64,000 bases of DNA from Paralvinella palmiformis (GCA_025642065.1 JAODUP010000547.1:180001-244000), one strand, 5' to 3'. Positions 1 through 14,898 are shown, counted from the first letter of the stretch. Notes: generated by a model not told the origin, from the sequence alone. Numbers and translations are program-made.

Positions 1-34
1 ACTACTACTTCCACTACTACTACTACTACTACTT

Positions 35-92
<58 letters not shown>

Positions 93-121
93 ACTACTAC
101 TACTACTCTCTACTACTACTT

Positions 122-182
<61 letters not shown>

Positions 183-269
183 CACTACTCTACTACTACT
201 ACTACTACTACTACTACTCCACTACTACTACTACTACTCTACTACTACTACTACTACTCCACTACTACT

Positions 270-302
<33 letters not shown>

Positions 303-350
303 CACTCTACTACTACTACTACTCTACTACTACTACTACTACTACTACTT

Positions 351-389
<39 letters not shown>

Positions 390-390
390 T

Positions 391-434
<44 letters not shown>

Positions 435-478
435 CACTACTACTACTACTACTCTCTACTACTACTACTACTACTACT

Positions 479-515
<37 letters not shown>

Positions 516-527
516 CTTCTACTACTA

Positions 528-570
<43 letters not shown>
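1..570. repeat. (ACT)n microsatellite array, window edge
   Basis: Nearly 570 bp of ACT/CTA triplets interrupted by short TTCC, CTCT and TCCA variants at irregular spacing. It continues beyond the left edge. The S/V-rich open frame across it is a product of the repeat. Confidence 0.97.
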
Positions 571-572
<2 letters not shown>

Positions 573-689
573 CACCACAATCAATGCAGTCATTGTCACC
601 ACGACTATAACTGTTATCTGAATAACAACGACAGTATTAATATAATCTACTGTTATAGTTATTATAACAATAACATTAATAACAACAAC

Positions 690-695
690 AACAAA

Positions 696-730
<35 letters not shown>
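690..730. repeat. (ATT)n microsatellite
   Basis: About ten ATT units, followed by further AT-rich DNA. Confidence 0.9.
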
Positions 731-924
731 TAATATAATAATATTATTATTACTGCTACTATTTTTCTAGCACGTGCATCTATTAATAATTATCAGGTAC
801 ATAAGTGGGCCACTGCGTACATAAATGAATTTGGGAAAACATAAAACACATATTATTGAGTTTAAACCAGAAACCCAGGTACATATAATAGAGAGTAGGA
901 ACATACTATAACCATATGTAACAA

Positions 925-1016
925 ACATAGATAGTAGGAGCATAATATAGCCATCCAGTACATAACATAGACAGTAGGAACATAATATAGCCATACGGTA
1001 CATAACATTGACGGTA
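925..1016. repeat. Short 40-bp tandem repeat
   Basis: Two to three copies of a 40-bp unit of the form CATAGACAGTAGGAACATAA followed by TATAGCCAT..GGTACATAA. Copies differ at a few bases and the last is partial. Confidence 0.7.
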
Positions 1017-1019
1017 GCT

Positions 1020-1860
1020 ATGTGTAGGACGCAACATGGATCTGATGTTTATATCTAACGTCATTTAGATTGATCATAACAACTCCAGGTGACGTATAAA
1101 TGGTTGGATTAGTGACCTATATCTCTTTATCTGTCAGTCTCGCATCAGCCTCTTTTCGATCCAACTCAATCATCTCACAACTCCTACTCCCTCCCCCACG
1201 CCATCTAGTGGCCGCCCAGTGTCAACCAACTGGCCACTGAGTGTCTTCTTATCTCTGACACAGAGGCCGATAGTCGCTTCTTATCGGTTAGCGATATTAA
1301 AACGAATCGACGTTTTGGAAGGTGGCGCCACCACTCGGTGATCGATCAGATATTCGCCGAAGAGCCCCGGGGGCCAGCCCGGGGACCTCTTGGCCACGAA
1401 TCTCGGCGAAACGAGAACTGGTTTTATTCGGTTAAGATGATGGACTGTCAATTGTTCAGAGGCGGTGGCCAGTCCTCACGCGGAGCGACTGTCACCATCC
1501 TGCCTGGCCCAGTCGTAGAGTGGCCAGTGAAAACTCCGAAGTCCACGTTTCGGAGTGACTGTGGTTGTGAATTAGAAGCAGTACGCTTATGCTTGGGAAA
1601 AACCGTAGACGAGTAAGATTTGTTTTAACAGAAACAAAGTTATATAGAATTGAGCATGTATTGTAGTAAGTAAGTAAGTGATTAAGTGTGTTGTTTAGGG
1701 TCGGATCCGGTCAGTTCTGGGATACATGGCCATGGGAGGGGCGACTCCATAGAGAAACATCCCACAAACACAGATTGACAAGTAGATTCGAACCCAAGAC
1801 ATTAACCAATTTGATATCGGAACGCCAATTTATCAAAGTATTATTACTATTAGAAATATG
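1020..1860. other. Single-copy, GC-richer region without a recognised gene
   Basis: Contains a palindromic GGTGGCGCCACC at about 1321-1332 and a CTCF-like motif near 1200. Short open frames on both strands have no recognisable domain. Nothing else seen. Confidence 0.4.
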
Positions 1861-1863
<3 letters not shown>

Positions 1864-1945
<82 letters not shown>

Positions 1946-1946
1946 G
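1864..1946. repeat. (TA)n microsatellite
   Basis: About 40 uninterrupted AT/TA dinucleotides with one TATG change near the end. Confidence 0.97.
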
Positions 1947-2905
1947 TACCATTTTCTAATGTAATACTTTGCAAAACCTAATTGCTAAATTTCACACATG
2001 TATAATTTAGTTGATATTGTTTCTTATCAACAATCTAGATATATTAAAATGATATAATAAATCACTTACTAACTGATATATTAAGTATTTTCTTTAATAT
2101 TACACTAAAGTAGATATAATCCAAGTAACCGTCTCGCTATTTATATAATCAAATGATAAAGTTATTGAAGAAGTTATATAAAGCTTGAGGGGCGGAAACT
2201 AGACGAAAGTCCAGGATATCAACATTGGTTTTATGCTAAATTCCTTTTTGATCCAGAAATCCAGAACTATACTATTAATTACAATCCTGTGCAGGTTTAT
2301 ATTGTGCATTACTACTTTCGTTGTTTTTTTAGATCAACGATTCCTCATTGTGACTCGTTTGAGGCGAATCGACTTCTTTGAGGAGGTCAGTATACGCTGC
2401 AAACTCGAACGTTTGTAAACATTAATCACATAACAGCTAGGGGGGGATAATAATAAAAACCAATAATCTATCTATATGACTGCTCACCAGATTCCATCAA
2501 AGTGCCGCATCAGGTAAAATATATATAAATATTGGTTGACCTTGCCACGTACCTAGACGAGCTTTATTCGTTTGACCGGTCCCCGTAACCAGTTTAGCTG
2601 TCCGACAACAATATACGACGTGAACGGCGTCACATTATCCAGAAATCTGGGACATGCCCTGGATCTACGAGATAACTCCATTCCGGATAGCCAGCTAAAA
2701 GGATTCGGTTATTGGCGGTAGACCAATGGCCAGATCTAATTTGTCGCTGTACCGCGACCAAATAATACAACGACATAAGGACTAAGAGGTTAGACGTCGC
2801 CTTATACTAGAAATATTGTTTTCGGTCATAACAGGGATGAGGATATCACAAAATGAGGTCGACAGATGAAGAAATATGGTGATATATAATATCTGTTTGT
2901 ATACT
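1947..2905. other. AT-rich region, no feature recognised
   Basis: No long open frame, no repeat family match and no splice-linked coding signal noticed. Confidence 0.4.
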
Positions 2906-2906
2906 A

Positions 2907-2972
2907 TTCTCTCTCTCTCTCTCTCTCTCTTTGTGTGTGGGTGTGTGTTTGTGTGTTCGTCGGCCTGACTGA

Positions 2973-3055
<83 letters not shown>

Positions 3056-3062
3056 ATATATA
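2907..3062. repeat. Compound (CT)n-(GT)n-(CT)n-(TA)n microsatellite
   Basis: CT tract, GT-rich link, second CT tract from 2977, then TA from 3015 to 3062. Confidence 0.95.
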
Positions 3063-3139
3063 AAAAGAGATGATTTGTTTTCTATTTGTCTAGATCATGG
3101 ATCACATCAAGTCGGGAGTTTCGAATTTTGCCATAAGAT

Positions 3140-3204
3140 CCTCCCTCTCTCTCTCTGTTTATGAATGTGTATGTGCATTTGTTTGTGATTGTGTGAGTGC
3201 GCGC

Positions 3205-3241
<37 letters not shown>

Positions 3242-3372
3242 CACAGAAACACACACATTCACAAACACAAATGTGTGTGTGTGTGCTTGTGCGTGTGTGT
3301 CTGTGCTTATATGTGTGCGTGTGTCTGTGTCTGTGCGTGTGTATGTCTGTGTGCGTGCGTGTGCGTTCGAGC
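3140..3372. repeat. Compound (CT)n, (TA)n and (GT)n microsatellite
   Basis: CT run at 3143-3158, TA run at 3206-3239, then degenerate GT/GC repeats to about 3370. Confidence 0.93.
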
Positions 3373-3429
3373 GTCCGCCTGTGCTCATCTACCGTGCATG
3401 CATCAAACGGGAGACTCGGCGCCTTTAAT

Positions 3430-4410
3430 TAACAGCACCTTGAATTAATTATATCCGATCATTACAACACCAGAGATTAGACGATGTAGCTCTCGATGTC
3501 AATGTTCTAATGTCAGCCATATATTGATTAAACACCACAACTGCAACATATTTCCCACATTACATCAACTGATTGCGACGAGACCTAATTGCTGCATAAG
3601 AGAACTTTTCAATTATTACGCGCCAGATACACAGTTCTGTCACAATTGCAATTAACGGTATATGGCACAAATCTCTGGTCCCAACTCCTGATGGCCATGC
3701 AAATAGGACGCAGAAATCCTGAGGCCTCGTTATCGGAGGCAGACAGGAACCACCTTCCTTAAGCTCATATCCGGAAGCCTAATACGCATCCAGGCGGCTT
3801 CCGTGCAGCAGGAATACCCACCATCACTTTGGCAAACATCTCATGACCGCCATCTTAGTAAGTGAAACATCATTACAGCAGAGCAATTGGGAGAATATAT
3901 TGTCTCCCTTTTCCGGCTAAAACCCAATCAATGATTCATGTTTTATGACTGGTCGGGCTAATACCCGACTCTAGCCATATCATGACGAGTTTGCTCTAAA
4001 CAGTCTACAGTAGCTTTATGGAGCTGATCAAATCCTGATCAGTTATAGGTTGAAAGTTCGTCGTGTCTACCTCTCTCTTCCTATCGAACCAATCTCTTCT
4101 AGGCTGAGAAATATCGGTCAAAAGACTGATGTTTACAGCCCGCTTCTTAAAACAACAACATTATTTCGACCCATCGTTGTCTTTAGGAAAATAGTTTGAA
4201 TTGTTATCCGTAAATCATTATTTCTTTTATTAGCCACTTCATCCTTTTTATACCACCAAAAGATGATTTATTATTACTAACATTTAATATTATAACGCAA
4301 CAAATTTAAATTTTAAAACCGATTTAAAGCTTTCTAATGTATATTATTGCGTGCTAATGACAAGATTGGATATCATTCAAGTTTGTAGTTTATATGCTCC
4401 CCCCTGAGAA
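3430..4410. other. Region without recognised gene
   Basis: Moderate composition, no open frame of note, no repeat family recognised. Confidence 0.4.

Positions 4411-4450
<40 letters not shown>
4411..4450. repeat. (ATT)n microsatellite
   Basis: About 13 ATT units. Confidence 0.92.
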
Positions 4451-5265
4451 GTGTCTCATGTACTTCATAATACTACCAGGCATTTTCCGAAATCAGTTTG
4501 TAATTGTTTGGCGCCGAGTGAGTAGGGACTATATAACAAAATATTGTAGCAGTATGAATCCGGAATTAAATCAGACGTGTGCTTTCATTCCGGGGTATCC
4601 ACGTCCAGACGATTCGAATAGAAGGCACAAACCTTCCGGTTGATGACCATATGTGGAGAGACCGAAGATCCGGTCCTTAAGCTCTGGACTGATTAGTTCG
4701 GGTTTTAGAGGAATGCTACTGTCTGGTGTTTGTCAGGAAGGCAGGTCATGGAAGACCAGTCGGCGGCCCGAAAAATGGGCATCAGTCCATTCCATATTTT
4801 TTCCGTTGCAGTTCGCCTGAAGGTAATAATCTATGGTTAAATATCGTTCTGTCTTTGTTTTGTGGAGAACAAATATTCCGTCTACGATACCACCATGGGC
4901 GAGGAAGACCAGACCTAAAACTCACGGCCTTGAACAACTGGCTATTAGGCATTAAGCATTCCAGTAGCCGTGAGATTGCATTTTGCGAGGTCTTGGCTAA
5001 AGCCATCAGTCCCTAGCGAGCAGAATCGATCCTCCATTCCAGGACACCTCGAGCGAAGGAGTTTTTCAGGACTGGGAAGAGTTCAGAGCTAATATTTTAA
5101 CATTTAATTCGTTGTTTTGACTGGAGAGAAAATTGCTCTTTTAATGGGTCCCCCTTTAGGAGAATATTTTCAAAGGAATATTTTCAAAGGAATATTTTCA
5201 AGGGGATATTTCAAAGATATATCTGCCTCTCGATCAACCGTTAAGAACAGAATAATGCAATAATA
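4451..5265. other. Region without recognised gene; short 17-bp repeat inside
   Basis: Overlapping short open frames on both strands (4726-5016) have no recognisable domain. At 5160-5210 the unit GGAATATTTTCAAA repeats three to four times at 17-bp spacing. Confidence 0.4.
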
Positions 5266-5319
5266 GTAAGATAGATAGATAGACAGATAGATAGATAGAT
5301 AGATAGATGGATAGATAGT

Positions 5320-5375
<56 letters not shown>
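5266..5375. repeat. (GATA)n-(GA)n microsatellite
   Basis: GATA/GACA units to about 5315, followed by a (GA)n run of about 28 units. Confidence 0.95.
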
Positions 5376-5376
<1 letters not shown>

Positions 5377-8300
5377 AAATATGTCACTTGGCCGATCTGA
5401 TCATATTTCATCTGCCCTTTTGAACGGAAGTAATCACAACCGCCCAGAAATGATTGGATCTCTCGCGTAATTACGAAAAGAATACGCGAATATTAGTCAT
5501 CGAACCGGCGGGCAGGCGGCGCTGGCGACGATTAATTTCATGGCGCCGCCTGGTGCAATAAATAACAATGAACAGGTTGGTGGTTTGGGGGGTGTACGAT
5601 CTGCGGGAAGCCGTCATCAATTCGTTCTTCGAGATAATGGCAGCCCGGTTGGTTGCCAGGAGACGCAGAATCCAGAAGTCCGCGCCCCGTAGGAGCGGTT
5701 CTGGGTTTGTTCTGGCAATAACAACGTTTATGACGATTACGACGCCTTTGCTTACTCGGCTGGCATTGTGTGGATGTCATAAATGGAGATTGTGCCTCGT
5801 TCTGGATGCGAAATCTGTGCAATATTTACCAAAACGTTGTTATGTTGTACAATGGAAGTTCTGGAAGCGGCTTTAAATATGTGTATATCATGTGAATATT
5901 TCCCTATTTGTGTTGCTATTCTTATCGTTGTTATTAATGTGGTTGTCAATATGATTGCTACTTCTTCTATTACTGATGATGACGATGATGGAGATGACAC
6001 TGATGATGTTTGATCGAGGTCAATCTTCCGCTATCCGCCATCATACCGCCACCACCGTTTTTTAATTATTATACATTTTTATCCGTGAATTTCGTCAGTT
6101 ATGTTAGGTACACATTAATCCAAACTGGACTAGCACTATTATATACCATAAGATGGTTAAACAAGTGATGAACACACCTTTGACATCACATGGCGTCGTT
6201 GGCAAACGGGAAGTGAACAAAACGTGAATAACACGACATAGCTCTCTCACTGACCGCCTTTGAGTCCGTGAATCTATTAATACTACCTGCCTGGTTAATG
6301 GCTCAGTGTCATAGTGACAGATTACAGACTCGAAGGGCGTCGGATCAAATCCACTAAAAATCTGAAGAACTTCGGCTCGTTGGCCGACTGACTCTGGCAG
6401 CAGATGAATAGTTAAAAGGATCAGACGCGTTACTTTTTGGAAGCCGGGAGGAGTATATTCCACAGAGAATATTGACGACAACGCTGGATTATACAGGTCG
6501 ATAGATAGGGTGCTGGAGGGGAGTGGATGATTTGGAAACAAGCAAGGCCGTTACATCTAGCACAATAATCAGGGTGACGTAAATTAATGTGATGATGTCC
6601 TCAGAGCAGTGTTAACCAAACAACATTAGCAACAGCAACAGTAGAAACAACACCATCAACAAAATCAACAACAACAACAACAGCTAAAAGTCCTTCGACA
6701 GTAGGTAGCAAAATCTTCCCAAACTTGATCCAGACAGTCAAAGTGACTTTTAACATTTAGACGATGGCCTCAGCGCCGGAGACTCGCTATCATCCGGCGA
6801 TGTTCGTCATAATCCATACAGGTTCTGTCCAGTTAACTGCCACCGACCATCGATTTATCGTCTAATGGATGGCGAAGATCTTTACGCCGCAGCAAAGTTC
6901 TGGCTGCCTGCGGACGTGCGGCGTAGACCGTTTGGGGGAGGGGGGGGGGGCCCAGGCTGGTAGGATGGGAGGATTAAGTGGCTCGGTTCGCGTGTGGCCG
7001 GCGACCTAAGATTAATGGTCGACGACGAAGGCCAAGAGTGGTAGTAGTTCGTCGAGATTAGCTCGCTCTCGTTAGCTTGGTTGTCGGTGAGACGGTCGCT
7101 GAGCTGCGCATTCTTCACTCGAATCAATTATAAATCGAGTCGGCGACGGGATTTACTCACGTTCCACGGCCTACAAGACCACCGCAGTCTACTAGTCTAC
7201 CGCAGTCTACTGGACTACCGTCGGCGGGATATTGGTAGAATCGACTACTGGTCAGCGGAGAGCTTAACCGTCGCGTTAGTCGAAGAATAATTTTCTTACG
7301 GCGACATTCACTAGCGGATGTCGGTCTTGCTCCAATCTTTTTGTATTAACCGGAGGGTGGCGCTGCGCTATTCTTGTTAACATCACGAAAAAGCAAGACG
7401 GAAGACATAACGAAGGCCATTTGCAGATGGCGCCACTTGATAACGACGTAAAGGAAGATAACTATTTTGTACAATTCTCTTATTTGTTTGATAAAGGTGA
7501 CTCTCAGATATTAACAACAAACAGCCCCGCCCGAGGAAGATAATGATCATCACAAAGCAGAACGACTCCATTCGCAGAACAAAAGCTCATACACTCTAAC
7601 ACCAAATGGCGATGTTTGACTTAGAAATATTGAAATCAAATTTATAGGTGTGAAAAAGTGGGTTTTATCTAGCCCGGATCTCTTGGGAAATGAGATAACC
7701 GAATGAAACACTGTACAGAAATAGACGACCTTGGAATTTGAACCCTGATGATATGAAGTCTGAACTGTCCTTTATGAAGCACGTAGTAACAAGAATACGA
7801 ACAACATGGATTGTCAAAATGCTTAGAAAACTTGTTGACCAACAGGTATTCTATAATATTATACGAACTACTACTAACAGCAGCAACACCACCGCCAACA
7901 CTACTACTACTACTACTACTACCATAACTATTACAATTGCCACTACTATTACTACTACATCTGTTGGATCTACTGTTATTACTACTGAAACTTTTACACC
8001 AACAACAACAATAATAGCGAAACTATAAAATCACCACCACCACCACCTCCACCACCACCAATACCAGTACTAAGAACAACAACTACTACACTAGTGCTGC
8101 TACTATTAATGCCAAGAACAACATAACAAGACTACTACTACTACTACTACTACGACTACTGCTACTGCTATTACTACTAATAATACATTTTTGTTTGCGG
8201 CTTGACCGATGTATAGCTATAGCTGCCAATTATGAGGGATTCTCTAAACATGAGCAAGTCATTTAAACAGCGATGCCATGGCGACCTGGTCGGGATGAAA

Positions 8301-9126
8301 ACAAACATTTCGTGACTCAGTTCTAACCTACACTTGCCCGTTATCGCCATTCGCCGAGGACGGATCCTTCTCACGACCAATAGCCGGCCATCGCTCGGTG
8401 GTCACGTGACATCCCTTTGTTGGTTTCCGCACGCACGGCGACAAAACCCAAACACGTGCCTACAACAATAGGGAAGCTAAACAACACCAGATCTGGTCCA
8501 GTCATGATTCCATTGTTTTCAAGGGACATGAACGCAGACATACGATGACGACCCACCACGGCCGGAGCCTTTGTATTTTCAGGTCACCACTAGTCTCTCT
8601 CTCTCTCTCTCTCTCTCGCTCTTGCGTTTCGGTCTCACCCTACCCTCTCTCAGAAGTCATCGATTTTTGGTTCTTTCTTTTTGGAGCTTTGGGTCTCCGA
8701 GGCCACTCAGCGCCTCGGGCGAAAGCCAAACAGGGATTTATCCCTCGGTGAAAGAGGATTCCGGGCTCAATAAGCGTCTGAGCGAAGCGAGCTGGCATCG
8801 CATTAAGGCGAAAATGGAGGCCGCGTCTGCGTATAAAGTTTTTTTTAAAGCCCGATAGGTGGTGCGAGATTTTGGCAACTACAAAATGAAAAGGGTATGA
8901 AAAGATGCCGACAAACCAGATCCATGAAACAAGGGATCCGGTTCGATAAAACTGTTTTTGTGCCATATCTAATCTCCTCATCGGCTTTATTTATCGTTCT
9001 AACACAATTTGTCTAATTGTGTGCTGATGCCGTGGGATATACCATAGCTGACGTTAGATGGCGCCAGCAGCCATGCGTGTTTTGACGGCGTCAGCGGGGA
9101 ATAGCGATCAATCGGCATCAAGTAGT
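5376..9126. other. Mostly single-copy region with GC-richer islands, no gene recognised
   Basis: Includes GC-richer stretches near 5460-5700, 6880-7300 and 8340-9070, ACT/ACC-type triplet runs at 7865-8170, and a CT run at 8597-8618. Several 60-145-residue open frames occur (for example 6104-6541 minus) but none shows a known motif, splice support or low-complexity-free coding character. First exons or regulatory DNA could be present; I cannot show it. Confidence 0.35.
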
Positions 9127-9990
9127 GTCGACCGCCAACCACCGGCCACCAAAGAACTTAACAACATTAGGTTAATACGAAACGGCCACCAGACAGTTAT
9201 TACACATCGGGACAATACGAGCCGACCACCAGAGAGTTTAAGCACTTCAGGAAATAGACGCCGATGATCAAGGAGAGAGCATTTGCACATCACAATTAGG
9301 CACCCGGAGAATGGCGCTCATCAACCATTAGGCAGCTTTGGAACCGTCAGAGAACACAAAACCGGAACACCTGACAGTTTCAGTACATTAGAGCAATATT
9401 CAACCGGCCAGCCACCGAGAAGGCTTTAGCAGAGCAGAACACACGCACGGACTACTAATCAGCCTTAGAAGATCAGAATCAAATAAACTGATTATCACAA
9501 GTCTTCAGGATGATGCACGCATTCTTTCAGACAGCTCTAGCAAAGCTGCACAATATAGGTCATCCACATGCCAGGTTTAGTACACGATGTGTTACAAACT
9601 TGTCATCAAACGTTTTTAGAGCATCGAAATAACATACCTCGATGATGGGAAGGTGTTTGTAGACCACCATAAACCGCATCGACCACCACAAACCACATCG
9701 ACCACCACACGCCACATCGGCCATCACAAAGCTTTAGTACCTCGGGACAACAAATGACGATTAAAGTAAATCCTTTCCGAACATCGGGATAATATACAAT
9801 GTCCGAACGGCAGGCCTTAGTACATCACAGCACAATACACATCTACCATCAAAAAGCTTTCGTACATCGTGACAATACATGTCGACCTTCAAAAGGCTTT
9901 AGTCCAGCTTCATAAATCGGCCAACGAACGGGTTCACCATATCAGGATAATATACACCGAGTAACGACCATTAACCATATCGGACGAGTA
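9127..9990 (+). repeat. Decayed minisatellite, ~40-bp unit
   Basis: Diverged tandem units of roughly 39-42 bp of the form CCGACCACCA, GAGAGTTTA, then ACATCGGGACAATACGA. Clearest consecutive units are at 9130-9280, 9380-9440 and 9655-9905. Spacing and wording have drifted, so it reads as an old array. Confidence 0.6.
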
Positions 9991-10816
9991 CAGAACAACC
10001 AATATACAACTTTACTACAACCAACGACTCTAGGTCATGAATCAAGCAATCTAAACAAGAACATTAATTGTAAAACAGCGCCTCTTAAATCCTCATCCAT
10101 TAACACACGGCCGGAAAATAGCTGAAAAAGGACGAACGTCACACAAATAGATTGCTTCTGTCGTGAGGACATGAAGCAGGGCACTCCGCATTGAGAAACA
10201 AAGGTGGGCGTACCATGATTGGCTTATGGGTAATCAGGTGCATGCTAGACAGATGGCCAATTGACTGGTAGACTTCGTGCTTTGTTAGGCGTCATCGATT
10301 CTCCTGGAAACGGCAGCAATCCCCTTTTGAAAATCAATGGAACACGGGAACCGGTCAACAAAACATGACTCTAGAAGCGAGGAGCCGATCTGTTCAGGAC
10401 CAGAATTCGTCGTCCAGACTCAGGACTAGTGTGACCTTGGTATGGAACGTACCACGTCTGGTCGGGGAGATGCCAAAAGATGCTAGTCGACCTGAGACAG
10501 GGCGAGTCAGTGACTCTTTCGAGGCCGTCCCAGCTGAATACTTGAGTAATTTGCCATCAGAGACATATGGTGAAGTGTCCAGGACGAGACAGTACTGCCA
10601 CTCGGAGATGCTAAAACTTGGCCTTAGTGAACGACAGCCGGTCCCGAGGAATGACAGAATACCACCTGGTGTTCCTTTATTGCATCCACTGTTAGATTTA
10701 CGAGGTTCAGAGTGATGAGATATAATCGGTGAAAATGCGTACATCTTGAACTGGGAAATAAACACACGCAATGCGATTTTTGTTGCGGTTGTTGTTATTC
10801 AGCAGATATGTTTGGA
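9991..10816. other. Region without recognised gene; one open frame of 116 codons
   Basis: An open frame at 10365-10715 (+) overlaps a 125-codon frame on the other strand. Neither has a known motif, and no splice partners were identified, so neither is called a gene. Confidence 0.3.
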
Positions 10817-10918
10817 TATTTGATGTTTTACGGCCACTTCTGTGCAGAAAGCAGGCTGAATGGCCGAGCGACCTCGAAGTAAAAGATGAAACACCCTTCA
10901 GACATGCCCACGCAGAGA
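10817..10918 (-). mobile_element. SINE fragment (tRNA-derived family, 3' part)
   Basis: On the minus strand this reads TCTGAAGGGTGTTTCATCTT, then GGTCGCTCGGCC and TGGCCGTAAAACATCAA. These are the body and 3' end of the SINE seen complete at 16858, 33352 and 61110. The tRNA-like head is absent (5' truncation). Confidence 0.8.
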
Positions 10919-11870
<952 letters not shown>

Positions 11871-12493
11871 TTTTTTCACAATTTCCATATACAATAATTT
11901 TGCTCATAGACAATATGAAATTTCTTGAAGGTAAAAATTTGTCAGGAAATTGAGGGACCAATATAGTCTAGGCTGTCTTCCTACTGGTCCCTCAATAAAT
12001 AGGTATAAATACACAAAATTGAATGAACGCGATTAGTCTGTGTTTTCGCCAGTAAAGAGCTACGTAACCAAGGATTTGTCTGTACTACACAGGTTGATAA
12101 CGATAATAAGTGGATTAATCAACGAAGACACAATATATGGTGCAATTAACATATACTAGTAAAACGTTACAGTTAACAATCAACCACTTCAGCTAAAAAG
12201 ACCATTGGAAATATAATTCACTCTCTGGCATATATCACGCAACCATTTAGGTAAACCACTTGATGTAAACTAATCAGCACATAAAACTCTTCGTGTACAG
12301 AAACAACAACAAGTTGACGAAGAAATATATAGTTCAAGCTACATATAGTTGGCTGAATATATAATCTACATATATGCTATACAGTATATAGATCCAGTCA
12401 CGTGATAGACCAGTGAGCATATAGGCACACAGGCCACTCCGACAAAACACAGGTTAGTCAACATATATGTTATCATAATGGTTTATGCCGGCC

Positions 12494-12496
<3 letters not shown>
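11871..12496. other. AT-rich region, no feature recognised
   Basis: No repeat family or coding signal seen. Confidence 0.4.

Positions 12497-12557
<61 letters not shown>
12497..12557. repeat. (TA)n microsatellite
   Basis: About 30 TA units. Confidence 0.96.
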
Positions 12558-12566
<9 letters not shown>

Positions 12567-13011
12567 AATACAAATATGCCATACTGTTATAACAGAATAT
12601 ATGTCAACGACGTTCCCCCACGATACCGCTACTGTTACTCCTACTGTTGTTACTTTTATTGTTGTTATTGTCCTTGCTACTACTGTTCTGATGTCGTTGC
12701 TGCAGCTGCTGATGTGATTAGCCAGCCTAAGAGCCATATTTCCAGAGTCTCGTCCACAAGGTTCAGTGGACAAGACGTGTCATGTTGAGGTTGGTCTTAA
12801 GACTGAAGAGGCTGCTGTTTAAGTGTATAGTCTGGTGGGTTACAGAGCCGAGGCCTGTCCTATATAAGGTCTATACTATGTATTGTGTATGAGGAGGTCG
12901 TAGCTTAGTCGTCAGTTGCAGTAGCGTATTTAAAGGGACTAGTCTCTTGAGATCTACGATCTGTAGGCTGATTGAGTAATGAGTATGAATGTATATATCA
13001 ATGCTGGTGGA

Positions 13012-13012
<1 letters not shown>
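12558..13012. other. Region without recognised gene
   Basis: Overlapping short frames are rich in Y/C or T/V from ACT/GTT triplets; no domain recognised. Confidence 0.4.
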
Positions 13013-13048
<36 letters not shown>

Positions 13049-13073
13049 CTCGGCCGTATCTGTGGGTACTGTT

Positions 13074-13113
<40 letters not shown>

Positions 13114-13216
13114 ACAGAGAAAGAGAGATGTATATATATATAAAGTGAGAGAGCGACACACACAGAGAAATACACACACACACACACGCACACACACACG
13201 CACGCACACGGAGAGA

Positions 13217-13288
<72 letters not shown>

Positions 13289-13430
13289 GAAAGAAACACT
13301 GAGAAATAGAAGAGAGAGAGAGAGAGAGAGAGAGAGATGTGCGTATTAATGTGTGCGCGTGTATGTATGTATGTGCGTTTGTGTGTGTGTGTATGTGTGT
13401 GAATCTATGTAGAACTTTTCATGCTGAGAC

Positions 13431-13464
<34 letters not shown>

Positions 13465-13510
13465 GTGTGTGTATGTGCGTGCGTTTCTTTCTCTCTCTTT
13501 CCCTCACTCT
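13013..13510. repeat. Microsatellite cluster: (TATC)n, (GA)n, (CA)n, (TA)n, (GT)n
   Basis: TATC at 13013-13049, GA at 13075-13112, CA-rich 13155-13210, TA at 13219-13284, GA at 13311-13337, GT-rich 13378-13482. All open frames here are repeat products. Confidence 0.95.
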
Positions 13511-13744
13511 CTATGCTCTGTCAGTACAAATACATCGATTAAGGATGACATCAATATGATAATATTTGATAGATATGACCATGTTACGACATCAGGTGAT
13601 AGAGTGACGTCATTAAATGTGACGTCTAGTCATAGATTGCTAACATTTCGTACAGCCTCTAAGTCCATTTAAAGGTACAACATTTTCAAGCATGCATAAA
13701 CATGCACAATCTTTCTAAACCACTCAGATATAAACGTACACAGA

Positions 13745-13789
13745 TAACCATACACACACGCACGAATGCACGCGCCCGCGCACACACGC

Positions 13790-13820
<31 letters not shown>

Positions 13821-13887
13821 CACACACAATCACACACACGCACACACACACACATACACGCACGCACGCACACACACACACACACAA
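13745..13887. repeat. (CA)n and (TA)n microsatellite cluster
   Basis: CA-rich flanks around a (TA)n core at 13789-13816. Confidence 0.93.
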
Positions 13888-14823
13888 CCGAACAAGCCAA
13901 AGAAGACACAATGCACGTTCGATATTCCATCAGTTGGTTGTGTGTCAAATATTTATAAAGCGTCCACCTCGTCTGTCAGTACTAACGCAGCCAGGGATTG
14001 TCTCAGTATTAATATAACAACATATTGATGTGAGGCTTACAGTTAGTGCTCCATACGACAGCAATGGCGACAATAGCGTTGGTAACTTCTAAAGAAAGCT
14101 TCGCAATATTGCCAAAGGTTCAATCGGTGCCAATTTGCAAATACTGAATGAGATGCTTACCTGGAAAATTATTAATTCCTGATGATGGTACATTCAATTT
14201 TAAGACAAATAGAACATTGACATAAATTTGTCCCGATTTATTTGTGTTTTTTTAAAGTTTATAGTATTAAATGTAATATTAATTCCATTTTGCAATTGTC
14301 GACCTAGATGGGAATTCCTGTAATCCATGTATTTTTGAACGTCAATCAGACATATGGTATTAAATTTTCTATGCACTTTCACTCAAAAGTCCAACCGCAT
14401 ATTTGATGATATTTAGATGTTGCAACTCCGCATTCTTTCTGCAATATAGATGGTAATTCTCCCTGTAATATACCTAAGTGGAGTTGATTAGTTCGGAGAG
14501 AGCTCACTTGATAAGAATTAATGTTTTGTTCCCCTTCCCGTATTGGTCTCAGGAAGAATTGACTGAAGTTGTTCTTCCTGTAGAAATAAACCATTTGATC
14601 GGCTACTATCGGACGTTTCTTGAATGTAGTTTTCTTCTAGTTTCATCCAAGAAGCGGAGGGTTCTATGTCGCTTAAGGTACACATGAAGATAAATGTGTT
14701 AGATAGTAGACGAAAATGAAAACAGCTTCGGTGATTAAGTGTGGCAGAGTCTTAATAAAGACGGCACTTGTCATTCCAATATACATCGCCACAGTCACAT
14801 AGAAAACATGAAGTGTGTTTGTG

Positions 14824-14824
<1 letters not shown>
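13888..14824. other. AT-rich region without recognised gene
   Basis: A 71-codon minus-strand frame at 14379-14594 has no recognised motif; could be remnant coding DNA. Nothing firm. Confidence 0.35.

Positions 14825-14825
<1 letters not shown>

Positions 14826-14896
<71 letters not shown>
14826..14896. repeat. (TA)n microsatellite
   Basis: About 35 TA units. Confidence 0.96.

Positions 14897-14898
<2 letters not shown>

Noticed and set aside
6104..6541. 145-codon minus-strand frame
   Set aside because: No recognisable motif, no hydrophobic or compositional signature of a known family, and no splice context; left uncalled.
10365..10715. 116-codon open frame (+) and overlapping 125-codon frame (-)
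   Set aside because: No domain, no splice partner and equal openness on both strands; not enough to call a gene, though a lineage-specific exon cannot be excluded.
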